Source: Acetobacteraceae bacterium
GTDB lineage: Bacteria; Pseudomonadota; Alphaproteobacteria; Acetobacterales; Acetobacteraceae
Direction of reading: 5' to 3'
DNA length: 42,367 nt
Assembly: GCA_031291795.1 (NCBI GenBank)
Contig: JARLIJ010000185.1
Span: forward strand, 1 to 42,367
The notes beneath the pieces are model-generated. The model did no database searches. It was given only the letters and a program-made list of their open reading frames with translations, and had not been told where the DNA came from. This document shows positions 17,892-26,188 of this stretch, one piece after another. Within the stretch, counting starts at the first letter, position 1; each line of letters begins with the position of its first letter. The translations under genes were made by a program, and so were the position numbers.

Positions 17892-19141
17892 GCGCGTCCA
17901 CCTTCATCGATGCACCGGGCCGCCCCCTCCCCGCGCCGTCCGGGCTGCCGGCGCCGGGACTGACCTGGGGCATCTTCGTCCTCAGCGTGACCGCGATTCT
18001 GCTGGGCAGCTTCGTCGGGTCCGCAGGCGCCTACGCATTCCTGGCTCTGTGGCTGATGCTCGCCTTTCCCTATGGCCGGGGCTGCCTGGCGCTGCTGACG
18101 AACAGCCCATGGCCCATCTGGGTCTTGCCGTTCCTGGCGCTGGCTTCGACGTTCTGGTCGCAGTCCGTGTCGGACACCCTGAAATACGGCCTGGAGTTTG
18201 TCGCAACGGCCGGTTGCGCCGTGCTCGCTGCCTCCCTGTTGAAGCCACGGGCGCTGATCTCCGCACTGACCTGCTGCCTCGTCGTCACGGCCTTGCTGTC
18301 GGTGGCGTTCGGCAAGCAATCGGTCGATCCGCTCACCGGTTCCGCCGCCTTCGTGGGGGTGTTCGAGTCGAAGAACCAGCTTGGCTTCTTCACCAGCCTG
18401 ATGCTGCTGGCGGCGGTGGCCCTGCTCATCGACTCTCGGCAACCCTTGCCGGCACGCCTGCTGGGGATCGTCGCCCTGGTCCTTGCCCTGCCGCTGCTGG
18501 TGCTGACACGGTCCGGCACCGCGATGCTGTCGGCCGTGCTCGCCAGCCTTGTCCTGGTCGCCAACCTCGCCATGTCGCGGCTGTCCCGCTTCGAGCGCGC
18601 CCGGCTGCTGGGTGCAGGTGTGGTGGTCATGATCCCCATCGCCGTGCTTCTGCTGGTGGCGGGCGATGACATGAGCGCACTGCTGCTGGGGGTCATGGGC
18701 AAGGATGCGACGCTGACCGGGCGGACATTGCTGTGGGCGCACGCCATGCAGTTGATCCCGCAGCACCCGCTGCTTGGCTTCGGCTACCAGGCATTCTGGC
18801 GGCAGGACACCGTGGCGGCCGAAAGCCTGTGGTTCGAGTTCCACGTGCTGTCCCGGCAGGGCTTCCACTTCCACAGCACCTACGTGGAAACGACCATCGA
18901 ACTCGGATATCTTGGCGCCGCCGTATTGGTCGCGACCCTGCTCGGCGTGTTCGGCGGGCTGGTCCGCTGGAGCTGGCGGACCGGTACCGTCGCCGCATCG
19001 TTTTTCACCGCACTGATGTTCTGCCTGCTCACGCGCAGCTTCGTGGAAGTCGACGTCCTGATGCAGTTCCAGATCGGTGCCTTCACCCTGTTCGTCGCGG
19101 CAACCTACGCCGCACGCGCACCATCGGAGGATGCGGCTTGA
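17888..19141 (+). CDS. Wzy-type EPS polymerase (O-antigen ligase/ExoQ-like)
   Basis: Predicted membrane polymerase that joins flipped repeat units in the periplasm. The 417 residues have about ten to twelve helices and the Wzy_C/O-antigen-ligase pattern: GVFESKNQLGFFTSLML in the first conserved helix pair and a long periplasmic loop (TGRTLLWAHAMQLIPQHPLLG ... FHFHSTYVETTIELG) with the family's Arg, His and H-x(3)-E-like residues. It is coupled by ATGA to the acyltransferase and by TTGA to the next gene. A ligase role is the alternative, but the EPS context favours polymerase. Confidence 0.88.
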   Translation: MSASTFIDAPGRPLPAPSGLPAPGLTWGIFVLSVTAILLGSFVGSAGAYAFLALWLMLAFPYGRGCLALLTNSPWPIWVLPFLALASTFWSQSVSDTLKYGLEFVATAGCAVLAASLLKPRALISALTCCLVVTALLSVAFGKQSVDPLTGSAAFVGVFESKNQLGFFTSLMLLAAVALLIDSRQPLPARLLGIVALVLALPLLVLTRSGTAMLSAVLASLVLVANLAMSRLSRFERARLLGAGVVVMIPIAVLLLVAGDDMSALLLGVMGKDATLTGRTLLWAHAMQLIPQHPLLGFGYQAFWRQDTVAAESLWFEFHVLSRQGFHFHSTYVETTIELGYLGAAVLVATLLGVFGGLVRWSWRTGTVAASFFTALMFCLLTRSFVEVDVLMQFQIGAFTLFVAATYAARAPSEDAA

Positions 19142-20163
19142 ACACGCCAACCCCCATCGACCGCGTTGCCATTGTCGTTCCGGTGCTGAACGAGGAACGC
19201 TACATCGAAGCGTGTCTCCACGCTTTGCTGCAACAGGCGGCAGGGATCGATGCCGACGTGCTGGTGTTCGATGGCGGCAGCACGGACGCCACGCGACAGA
19301 TCGTCGCGCGGCTGCAGGCGTCGCACCCACGTCTGGCATTGCATGACAATCCGGGCCGCCTGCAATCGGCGGCGGTCAACCTCGCCGCGCGGATCGCATC
19401 GCCGGACGTGACCGTGCTCGTCCGCGCCGATGCGCATGCCGGCTACCCGCCGGACTTCGTTGCGACTTGCGTGACGGCACTGCGGCAGCACGACGCCACT
19501 GCCGTCGTCGTGCCGATGCGTACGGTCGGCGTCGGCGGCATGCAGCGCGCAATCGCCGCCGTGCAGAACAGCCGGCTTGGCAACGGCGGTGCGGCACACC
19601 GCGTGGGTGGCAAGTCGGGCTTTGTGGACCACGGTCATCATGCCGCATTCGATCGAGCATTCTTCCAGCGGATCGGCGGCTACGATGAGACATTCTCGCA
19701 CAACGAGGATGCCGAACACGACGAACGGGCGCGGCGCGCGGGCGGCCGCATCTGGATGTGCGCCGAGGCAACCATCGACTATTTCCCGCGCACGCGCCTC
19801 TGGCCGCTCGCCCGGCAGTATTTCAAGCATGGTTCCGGCCGCGCGGGCACCATGCTCAAGCACCGGATGCGCCCGCGTCCGCGCCAGATGGCGGCGCCCG
19901 TGATCCTCATCGGCTGCATCGGGGGGCTTCTCCTGGAACCGTTGCAGCCCTGGCTCGCGGCGGGGCCGGCCGGTTACCTGCTGGGTTGTCTCACCTGGGG
20001 CAGCCTTGCCGCCGCGCGGGCGCGCGATCCATGGCTGCTTGCGATCGCACCGGCGGCGATGACCGTGCATTTCAGTTGGGGGGCCGGCTTCCTGTCGACG
20101 ATTCTCGCCAAGGTCCGCGCCCGGTCGGGCGCCTATGCCTCGGATCCCGCAAGGGCGAGCTGA
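19138..20163 (+). CDS. ExoA-like glycosyltransferase family 2 with C-terminal membrane helices
   Basis: The 341 residues resemble succinoglycan ExoA: the opening VAIVVPVLNEERYIEACL, FDGGSTD near residue 44, VLVRADAHAGYPP near residue 102, and the acceptor-side segment SHNEDAEHDERARRAGG, followed by two hydrophobic stretches near the C-terminus (APVILIGCIGGLLLEPL, then AGYLLGCLTWGSL). The start is TTG 19138, with GGAGG at 19126-19130 seven bases upstream, overlapping the previous stop as TTGA. The ATG at 19131 is out of frame. ExoA adds a glucose to the growing unit; the same linkage here is inference. The 3' end overlaps the converging gene at 20133 by 31 bases. Confidence 0.91.
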   Translation: MNTPTPIDRVAIVVPVLNEERYIEACLHALLQQAAGIDADVLVFDGGSTDATRQIVARLQASHPRLALHDNPGRLQSAAVNLAARIASPDVTVLVRADAHAGYPPDFVATCVTALRQHDATAVVVPMRTVGVGGMQRAIAAVQNSRLGNGGAAHRVGGKSGFVDHGHHAAFDRAFFQRIGGYDETFSHNEDAEHDERARRAGGRIWMCAEATIDYFPRTRLWPLARQYFKHGSGRAGTMLKHRMRPRPRQMAAPVILIGCIGGLLLEPLQPWLAAGPAGYLLGCLTWGSLAAARARDPWLLAIAPAAMTVHFSWGAGFLSTILAKVRARSGAYASDPARAS

Positions 20164-21323
20164 TGCGCCCGCGTGGCCGGAACGATCCCGCTGCAGGCAC
20201 GGTCGTAGAAATCATCCCACCAGGCCGTTGCCTGCCCCTGGGAAAAGCGCTCCACCGAACGGCGCGCCGCCTGTTGCATCGCGCGCATGCGCCCAGCGGT
20301 GCCGCTGACCGCGACGAGGGCGTCCAACGCCTCTTCCGCCAGCCGGTGCACTTCATCGTTCCACATCCGGACGAAGTTGGGCGCGGCCCGGTCGGGGGTG
20401 CCGAGATGCACCCACTCCCCGTCCGGCGTGGTCGGCAGATCGAGCAGGAAGCCATTCTCGCCGTGCGCGATGAACTCCGGCAGGGCGCCCTGTCGCGTGG
20501 CCAGCACCGGCGTGCCATTGGCCAGCGATTCAAGCGCGCTGTAGCCGAACGTATCGCCGAATGTGGTCAACAGGCTGACATGCGCACGCCGCAGCAATGC
20601 CAGCACCTCGGCATTCGCCAGGTCGCGATGCACCCGCACATTGGGCAGCGCAAGCCGCGCGAGATACGGCTTGAAGGTCTCAGTGTCGCTGGGATCGGTC
20701 CAGATCGCGCCCCCCATCTCCAGCCGGGAGACGATGTCCACGACAAGCGGGATGCCGCGGGCACGGGCAAGCTCCGCCATGACGACTGCCACGCAGCCGC
20801 CCTTGCGCGCGAAGTGATTGCCGACGAACACCAACCGGATCTCGCCGGTCTCATCCGCCTGGACCAGATCTGCTACCGGCGGCAGAGCGAGGTTCGGCAG
20901 GCGCATGTGCAGCTTGCCGCTGAGGATCTCCCTTGCGGCGGCGGACTTCGTGGCACGTTCATGCTGCGCCAGGAACATGCGGCGCGCGAAGTCGGAAATC
21001 GCCACAATTCCACGACAGCGTTCGCTGGCCAGCATCCCGGTCATCCAGTCCCACCACCGGCCGCCTTCAATGCCGAAGGCGCGCGGCAGATGACTTTCGA
21101 AGCCGATCACGAACGGGCACCGGCCGACCGGGATACGATTGAACGCGTGCACCAGGTCGAAGCGCCGCACCGGCCAGGGCTTGAACAGCGTGACCCCCTC
21201 GATCTTCGACGACAGGTAATTGAGCGGGAGGAAGTCGCGATGCTCGATCTGATGACGGGAGTTGGCCGGCCCGTTGAAGCGCCATGGATAGCGGGTTGGA
21301 GCCAGGATCGTGCGGCGCGCCAT
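20133..21323 (-). CDS. Glycosyltransferase, GT4 family
   Basis: GT-B enzyme of about 396 residues. The N-terminal half has a typical acceptor domain (FDLVHAFNRIPVGRCPFVIGFES); the donor half opens with IRLVFVGNHFARKGG and carries a GT4 signature around TFGDTFGYSALESLANGTPVL, where the E-x7-E element reads ESLANGTPV. I choose ATG 21323, preceded by GAAAGG twelve bases up; ATGs at 21353 and 21380 are in frame but lie in AT-rich sequence without a Shine-Dalgarno. It is transcribed toward the main EPS run and divergently from the GH16 gene at 21460. A role in the same polymer is likely by position only. Confidence 0.85.
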   Translation of the reverse strand: MARRTILAPTRYPWRFNGPANSRHQIEHRDFLPLNYLSSKIEGVTLFKPWPVRRFDLVHAFNRIPVGRCPFVIGFESHLPRAFGIEGGRWWDWMTGMLASERCRGIVAISDFARRMFLAQHERATKSAAAREILSGKLHMRLPNLALPPVADLVQADETGEIRLVFVGNHFARKGGCVAVVMAELARARGIPLVVDIVSRLEMGGAIWTDPSDTETFKPYLARLALPNVRVHRDLANAEVLALLRRAHVSLLTTFGDTFGYSALESLANGTPVLATRQGALPEFIAHGENGFLLDLPTTPDGEWVHLGTPDRAAPNFVRMWNDEVHRLAEEALDALVAVSGTAGRMRAMQQAARRSVERFSQGQATAWWDDFYDRACSGIVPATRAHQLALAGSEA

Positions 21324-21459
21324 CGCTGGGTTTGACCTTTCGGGCAGCTTCATCTGGACAAAATAATTATCGTAAAACATCGGAGTCGTAAAGTGTAGTT
21401 TTGTCCCCACAAATATAGACTGCGATATCGTGAATCGATTTCCGAGAAGGGACTTTGAT
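21324..21459. promoter_or_regulatory. AT-rich divergent promoter region between a GT4 and a GH16 gene
   Basis: About 136 bases, clearly AT-rich in the middle against a GC-rich background, separating two divergently read genes. On the plus strand TTGTCC and GATATC stand 17 bp apart as a weak -35/-10 pair ahead of the GH16 start, which has an AAGGGA ribosome-binding site at 21447-21452. Confidence 0.35.
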
Positions 21460-22434
21460 ATGATGCAGCACGGCCTGGCTTTGTCTCGCCGCGCGCTGAT
21501 CGCCGGTTCTGCGCTGACCCTGGTCGGGGCGGCGCCGATTGCGCCGATCAACACCGCTGGCGACCAGCTCGGCGATCCGCTTGATACCAGCGACTTTCTC
21601 GAGCCGAATTTTACGGCAGGCTTCAAAAAGCTTCCCGACTTCGCCCGTCGCGTCGTGCGTCCGGAGCCACCACGCCCGTTGACCGACCCGGCCTTCGAGT
21701 GGGTTGCCGGCTATATCCATGCGACGCGCTCGCCCGGGGTGCCCGATTACGTCGCGCGCAACGGTCCGATCCCGGCGTTCTCATGGCTTTCGTCCGAACT
21801 CGCGATCTATCCAAACGGCGACGCCATCGCGGCCGGGGGATACAGCCCGTTCTCGATCGCGCATGACGCGCTGGTGATTACCGCCGATCACACGCCCGCC
21901 GCGATGCGTCCGCTGATCCCCGCGGCCTTCGCCCATGATTATATTTCAGGTGCGATCAATTCCTATCCGTTCAGCCAGACCTATGGCTATTTCGAGCTGC
22001 GCGGGCGACCACCCAAAGGGCAAGGCTTATGGCCGGCCTTCTGGCTGATGCCGGTCGACATGTCATGGCCGCCCGAGATCGACGTGATGGAGGTGTTGGG
22101 CCACGAGCCGAACCGGATCTTCACCACCGTGCACTCTCGCAAGTTTGCAACGGGGACACAGATCGGCTTCGGGACGCGGACCGCCGATCTCTCAGCCGAC
22201 GACCATCTGTTTGGCGTGGACTGGGGTCCCGAACGGATGCGTTTCTACGTCGATCGCCGGCTGGTGTTCACCCAACCGACGCCCGAGGATTGCCGCAAGC
22301 CGTTCTATATCATCGCCAACCTTGCCGTGGGCGGTCCCACAAGCTGGCCACGCGCGCCGGACCAGACCACGCCATTTCCGGCGCATTTCCGGATCGCCTC
22401 GATCCAGGCATGGCAACGCCGCCGCTACCAATAG
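21460..22434 (+). CDS. GH16 glycanase with Tat-like signal (ExoK-like)
   Basis: Secreted or periplasmic endo-glycanase of 324 residues. The catalytic core reads PPEIDVMEVLG, with nucleophile Glu206, Asp208 and acid/base Glu211 in the GH16 ExDxxE motif, and is preceded by GLWPAFWLMP, typical of the family's sugar-binding strand. The N-terminus (LSRRALIAGSALTLVGAAP) has a twin-arginine pair before a hydrophobic helix, so Tat export is plausible. I start at ATG 21460, which has AAGGGA seven bases upstream, not at the earlier GTG 21430. In rhizobia ExoK is the Sec-exported glycanase that cuts nascent succinoglycan; a matching role on this polymer is likely but unproven. It converges on a second GH16 gene 12 bases away. 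Confidence 0.9.
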   Translation: MMQHGLALSRRALIAGSALTLVGAAPIAPINTAGDQLGDPLDTSDFLEPNFTAGFKKLPDFARRVVRPEPPRPLTDPAFEWVAGYIHATRSPGVPDYVARNGPIPAFSWLSSELAIYPNGDAIAAGGYSPFSIAHDALVITADHTPAAMRPLIPAAFAHDYISGAINSYPFSQTYGYFELRGRPPKGQGLWPAFWLMPVDMSWPPEIDVMEVLGHEPNRIFTTVHSRKFATGTQIGFGTRTADLSADDHLFGVDWGPERMRFYVDRRLVFTQPTPEDCRKPFYIIANLAVGGPTSWPRAPDQTTPFPAHFRIASIQAWQRRRYQ

Positions 22435-22446
22435 CGGCCCGCGCGG

Positions 22447-23910
22447 TCACGTCGGATAGAAGCCGTAATCGGCGTTGCTCAGATGGGCCGTGGACTGGCC
22501 TGCCATCTGCACGAGAAAGGCCGGTGAGCTTCCCGCGGCGCTGTCCACCCGGTAGTACTGCATGGTTTCGTCAGGAACGTTGTTCACGCTCGCGTCGTGG
22601 TCGAACACAAGCTGCGCGGTCGGATCGAAGCCATGCAGTGCGATGAAGTCGCTCGTTCCGCCGGCCGACTGCGCCGCCGTGTGAAAGTTGACGATATGAT
22701 CGGCCTGGCCGCCATTCTGCGCCGCATTCGGGATCTGGCCGGCGTTGAAGACGAAATCGTCATGACCGTTTGCCATCACCCGGACGGGCTGGGACCCGAA
22801 CGTGATGAACTGCATGGTCGGCAGACTGGAAGCGAGGGTGACGGAGATGCGCGAGCTGTCGAAATTGCCGCTCGAATCGTTTGCCGAGACGGTCAGCGTA
22901 TCCGCGGTGGCAGCGGCCGAGCCGGTTGGGACGTTCTTGTAGGTCAGGGTCTGCAGCGTCGCATTCACGTCGTTGAGGCTGCCCGAGAGCTGGACCTCCC
23001 AGCCGTTGTTGATCGTCACGCTCGCCGCGCCGGCGGCTGTCACGGCGAGGGTGCCGAGCGATTTGTCCGAGATGGTGACTGAGATTGTGTCGGATGCGCT
23101 GGCGGCTGAGTCGCTGATCGCGACGCCGCCGACCACGGTGCTGCGGTCGATCGTCGCAGCGAGCGTTGCAGGCACGACGGCGGAAAGCGGGGCCGTGGGG
23201 CCGGGCACGCCGGGATCATATGCGTAGGCCTTGATGCTGGATATTTCCATGGTTCCAGGGAAGGTGGTTACGGACGATACGTCCTTTCCTACGGCAAGGT
23301 CCGCGATCATGAACATCGGCTTGTTCATATCGGCGGGCGTCGGCGCAACCGCGACCAATGTGCCGTCGAGGTAGTAGCTGATCGACTGCGGCGTCCAGTA
23401 CATCCCGTAGGCGTGGGGGCCAGCCGTCAGGTCGCTCGTGGGAATCGTCGCGCTGGTGATGCCCGAGGACGGGCTGTGGACCGAGGCAAAATATTGCGCC
23501 GGGTTGATCCCGTGTTCCTCCATGACATCGAGCTCGTCGGTGCCTGACAGATCCTCGGGCAACAGCCAGAACGCCGGCCAGTAGCCTGCGCCTGCCGGCA
23601 GCGTCGCAGTCATCTCGAAATAGCCGTATAGTTGCGAAAAAGATGATTCAGTACTGATGACGCCCGATGTATAGGAGGTTCCGGCGACGCTGCTGCCCGC
23701 AGTCGCGGTGATCTCCAGGCTCCCGTTATCCACCTGGAACGGATCCAATCCTACTGAAGAGTCGGAGTAATATTCCAGTTCGCCGGTTCCCCGGATGGTG
23801 CGTGCGCCGTGCGGAAGCGTGGTCTGCCACATCGGCGCCCCGGTACCCGAGCCTGAGAATTGACTGAAGTCACTTGAAAATGACAGTGCAAGGTTGTCTG
23901 AAATGGTCAT
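22447..23910 (-). CDS. Large GH16 glycanase with no N-terminal signal, type-I-secretion-like (ExsH/PlyA-like)
   Basis: 487 residues. The N-terminal GH16 domain has GYWPAFWLLPEDL and the ExDxxE motif in DELDVMEEHG (Glu126, Asp128, Glu131). A beta-rich domain (about 250-370) follows, with repeated DTISVTISDKS/DTLTVSANDSSG patterns like cadherin or adhesin modules, then a C-terminal domain (about 375-487) ending SNADYGFYPT. There is no signal peptide, and the acidic, Cys-free composition and C-terminal domain suit type I secretion, as for ExsH and PlyA of rhizobia, although no classical GGxGxD calcium repeats are present. The start at ATG 23910 has GGAG eight bases upstream. No exporter genes lie in the window. 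Confidence 0.85.
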   Translation of the reverse strand: MTISDNLALSFSSDFSQFSGSGTGAPMWQTTLPHGARTIRGTGELEYYSDSSVGLDPFQVDNGSLEITATAGSSVAGTSYTSGVISTESSFSQLYGYFEMTATLPAGAGYWPAFWLLPEDLSGTDELDVMEEHGINPAQYFASVHSPSSGITSATIPTSDLTAGPHAYGMYWTPQSISYYLDGTLVAVAPTPADMNKPMFMIADLAVGKDVSSVTTFPGTMEISSIKAYAYDPGVPGPTAPLSAVVPATLAATIDRSTVVGGVAISDSAASASDTISVTISDKSLGTLAVTAAGAASVTINNGWEVQLSGSLNDVNATLQTLTYKNVPTGSAAATADTLTVSANDSSGNFDSSRISVTLASSLPTMQFITFGSQPVRVMANGHDDFVFNAGQIPNAAQNGGQADHIVNFHTAAQSAGGTSDFIALHGFDPTAQLVFDHDASVNNVPDETMQYYRVDSAAGSSPAFLVQMAGQSTAHLSNADYGFYPT

Positions 23911-24332
23911 GGTACAAGCTCCATCGCGGCCCCGGCCGGTCAAACCCGGCGACCTGGTTGGATCGTTATGGCAAGCCTGACCTTACAACCATGCGAGCGT
24001 CTGTACTGTCATAAGATCGGTAATTCGCAGCCACCGGCAACATCGTTGCGCTTAGAATTCGACCTGTCTTCGGCTATCAAGTGGCCGCCAGCGGCGATGA
24101 AAACCGAACCGGCTGCGGCGATCACGCGCCCGCCGCCGCGGCGCAAATCACTGTGAGCACGACGTCGATCAGGCGAATGCCGGCGTCCTGCGTCGGGAGG
24201 CGCCGGATGTGCCACCGTCGGCGCTGCGCGCCGGCGATGACCACCCCACGGCTCCCCTCACATGCTGCGCCCCGATCGGACCGTTGTGTCCCGTGTTCGC
24301 GGTCCGGCGTTGCCGCCACCCACGGGTTCCGA
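23911..24332. other. Intergenic region between pgm and the large GH16 gene
   Basis: 422 bases with no convincing gene. Small ORFs on either strand lack ribosome-binding sites and family resemblance. The part next to the GH16 start (23960-24060) is somewhat AT-richer and should hold its promoter; no clear -35/-10 pair or pgm terminator is visible. Confidence 0.4.
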
Positions 24333-26000
24333 TCAGCCGGCCAGGGTTTCGCTGACGATGCTCTGGGCTTCTTCCAGGATGCGACGCAGGTGATCGGCGC
24401 TCCGAAAGCTCTCGGCATAGATCTTGTAGATATCTTCTGTCCCGGACGGACGTGCCGCGAACCAGCCGCCGTCCGCGATCACCTTCAGGCCGCCGATGGG
24501 GGCACCGTTGCCTGGCGCGTGGGTCAGGATGGTCTGGATCTTCTCGCCGGCCAGATCGGCAGACCGCACCTGCTGCGGCGACAGCCGCTTCAGCATGGCC
24601 TTTTGCGCCGGCGTAGCCCGCGCTTCGACACGATCGTAAAACGGCTCCCCAAACTCATGCGCCAGTTCGCGATAGATCTCTCCTGGATCGCGCCCCTCCC
24701 GCGCCGTGATCTCCGCCGCCAGCAAGGCCGGGACGATGCCGTCCTTGTCCGTCGTCCAGACGCTGCCATCCATACGGCTGAAGGACGCCCCCGCGCTCTC
24801 CTCGCCGACAAAGCCAAACGAACCATCCAGCAAGCCGTTCACGAACCATTTGAAACCGACGGGCACCTCGCAGAGCGTTCGACCCAGCTTCGCCGCAACG
24901 CGATCGATCATCTGGCTGCTGACGACCGTCTTGCCGATCGCCGCCGACTTGCTCCAGTTCGGCCGATGCTGGAAGAGGTAGCAGATCGCCGCGGAAAGAT
25001 AATGATTCGGCGGCATCAATCCGACGCTCCGGGTCACGATCCCATGCCGATCATGGTCGGTGTCGCAGGCGAACGCGACGTCGAAGCGCTCCTTCAACGC
25101 GATCAGGCCCTGCATGGCGTATGATGAGGATGGATCCATGCGGATTTGGCCATCCCAATCGACCGTCATGAAGCGGAAGGTCGGATCGACGGCCGCATTG
25201 ACCACGGTCAGGTCCAGGCGATATCGCTCGGCGATCCGCGCCCAGTAATGCACGCCGGCACCGCCGAGGGGATCGACGCCCATCCGAATGCCCGCGCTGC
25301 GCAGCACTTCCATATCAAGCACACTGCCGAGATCGTCCGTATAGGCCGTGAGGTAATCGTGCCGATGCGTTGTCGCCGCGCGCAACGCCCGCTCAAGGCG
25401 GACCCGCTTCACGTCCTGCAGGCCCGCTTCGAGTAATGCGTTGGCCCTGGCTTCGATCCAGCCGGTGACGTCGGTATCCGCCGGGCCGCCGTTGGGCGGG
25501 TTGTACTTGAAGCCGCCATCGCCCGGCGGATTGTGTGACGGGGTCATGACGATGCCGTCGGCCAGGCCCCGTTCGCGCCCGCGGTTATAGGTGAGGATTG
25601 CGTGGGAAACGGCAGGGGTGGGCGTATATTCGTCGTTGCCCGCAATCATGACGTCCACTTCGTTGGCCGCCAGCACTTCCAGTGCGCTGGCGCCGGCGGG
25701 GGTCGACAAAGCGTGCGTGTCGATGCCGAGGAACAGCGGCCCATCGATCCCCTGCTGCTTGCGGTACTGGCAAATGGCCTGGCTGATGGCGAGGACGTGC
25801 CACTCGTTGAAGGTGCCCTCGAACGCGCAGCCGCGATGCCCCGAAGTGCCGAATGCGACCCTTTGCGTCGACACCGAAGGGTCCGGAACCTGCGTGAAAT
25901 ACGCCGTCACAAGCTTCGGGATATCGACCAGCATCGACGCTTCGGGGGGCTTGCCTGCCAATGGACTGACACGCGGGGTCATATCTTGTGCACTGCTCAC
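24333..26000 (-). CDS. pgm: Phosphoglucomutase (alpha-D-glucose-phosphate specific)
   Basis: Interconverts glucose-1-phosphate and glucose-6-phosphate in the cytoplasm, supplying UDP-glucose for EPS; in rhizobia the equivalent gene is exoC. The 555 residues contain the phosphoserine loop (VMTPSHNPPGDGG), the metal loop DTDHDRHG, the sugar-recognition loop GEESAGAS and the phosphate-binding RPSGTEDIYKIYAES near the C-terminus. The layout FGTSGHRG near the N-terminus matches E. coli Pgm. GTG 26000 is chosen because GGAGG (26007-26011) stands six bases upstream; ATG 25982 in the same frame is the alternative, giving 549 residues. It points toward the EPS locus and away from purU. Confidence 0.95.
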   Translation of the reverse strand: MSSAQDMTPRVSPLAGKPPEASMLVDIPKLVTAYFTQVPDPSVSTQRVAFGTSGHRGCAFEGTFNEWHVLAISQAICQYRKQQGIDGPLFLGIDTHALSTPAGASALEVLAANEVDVMIAGNDEYTPTPAVSHAILTYNRGRERGLADGIVMTPSHNPPGDGGFKYNPPNGGPADTDVTGWIEARANALLEAGLQDVKRVRLERALRAATTHRHDYLTAYTDDLGSVLDMEVLRSAGIRMGVDPLGGAGVHYWARIAERYRLDLTVVNAAVDPTFRFMTVDWDGQIRMDPSSSYAMQGLIALKERFDVAFACDTDHDRHGIVTRSVGLMPPNHYLSAAICYLFQHRPNWSKSAAIGKTVVSSQMIDRVAAKLGRTLCEVPVGFKWFVNGLLDGSFGFVGEESAGASFSRMDGSVWTTDKDGIVPALLAAEITAREGRDPGEIYRELAHEFGEPFYDRVEARATPAQKAMLKRLSPQQVRSADLAGEKIQTILTHAPGNGAPIGGLKVIADGGWFAARPSGTEDIYKIYAESFRSADHLRRILEEAQSIVSETLAG

Positions 26001-26188
26001 TCCGGGCCTCCGCTCATTCGTCTCCACGACAGAAGAGCATAGAGACGCAGGCCATCGTACGACAGCGTCGTGACCGAATAAAACGCCCCTGGACCGAACC
26101 ATCGGGATGGGCCGGGGGTGTCAGGCTGGTTTACGCCCGCTCCGACATGCGGGTAAGGGTGTGAAAGAGGCTTGAATGGAGGCAGGCG

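Noticed and set aside
17870-19339. 489-residue minus-strand frame opposite the Wzy gene
   Set aside because: Gln/His/Arg-rich shadow; the plus strand has coherent membrane helices and coupled starts.
24009-24215. 68-residue minus-strand frame between pgm and GH16
   Set aside because: No ribosome-binding site, Arg-rich beginning and no family resemblance.
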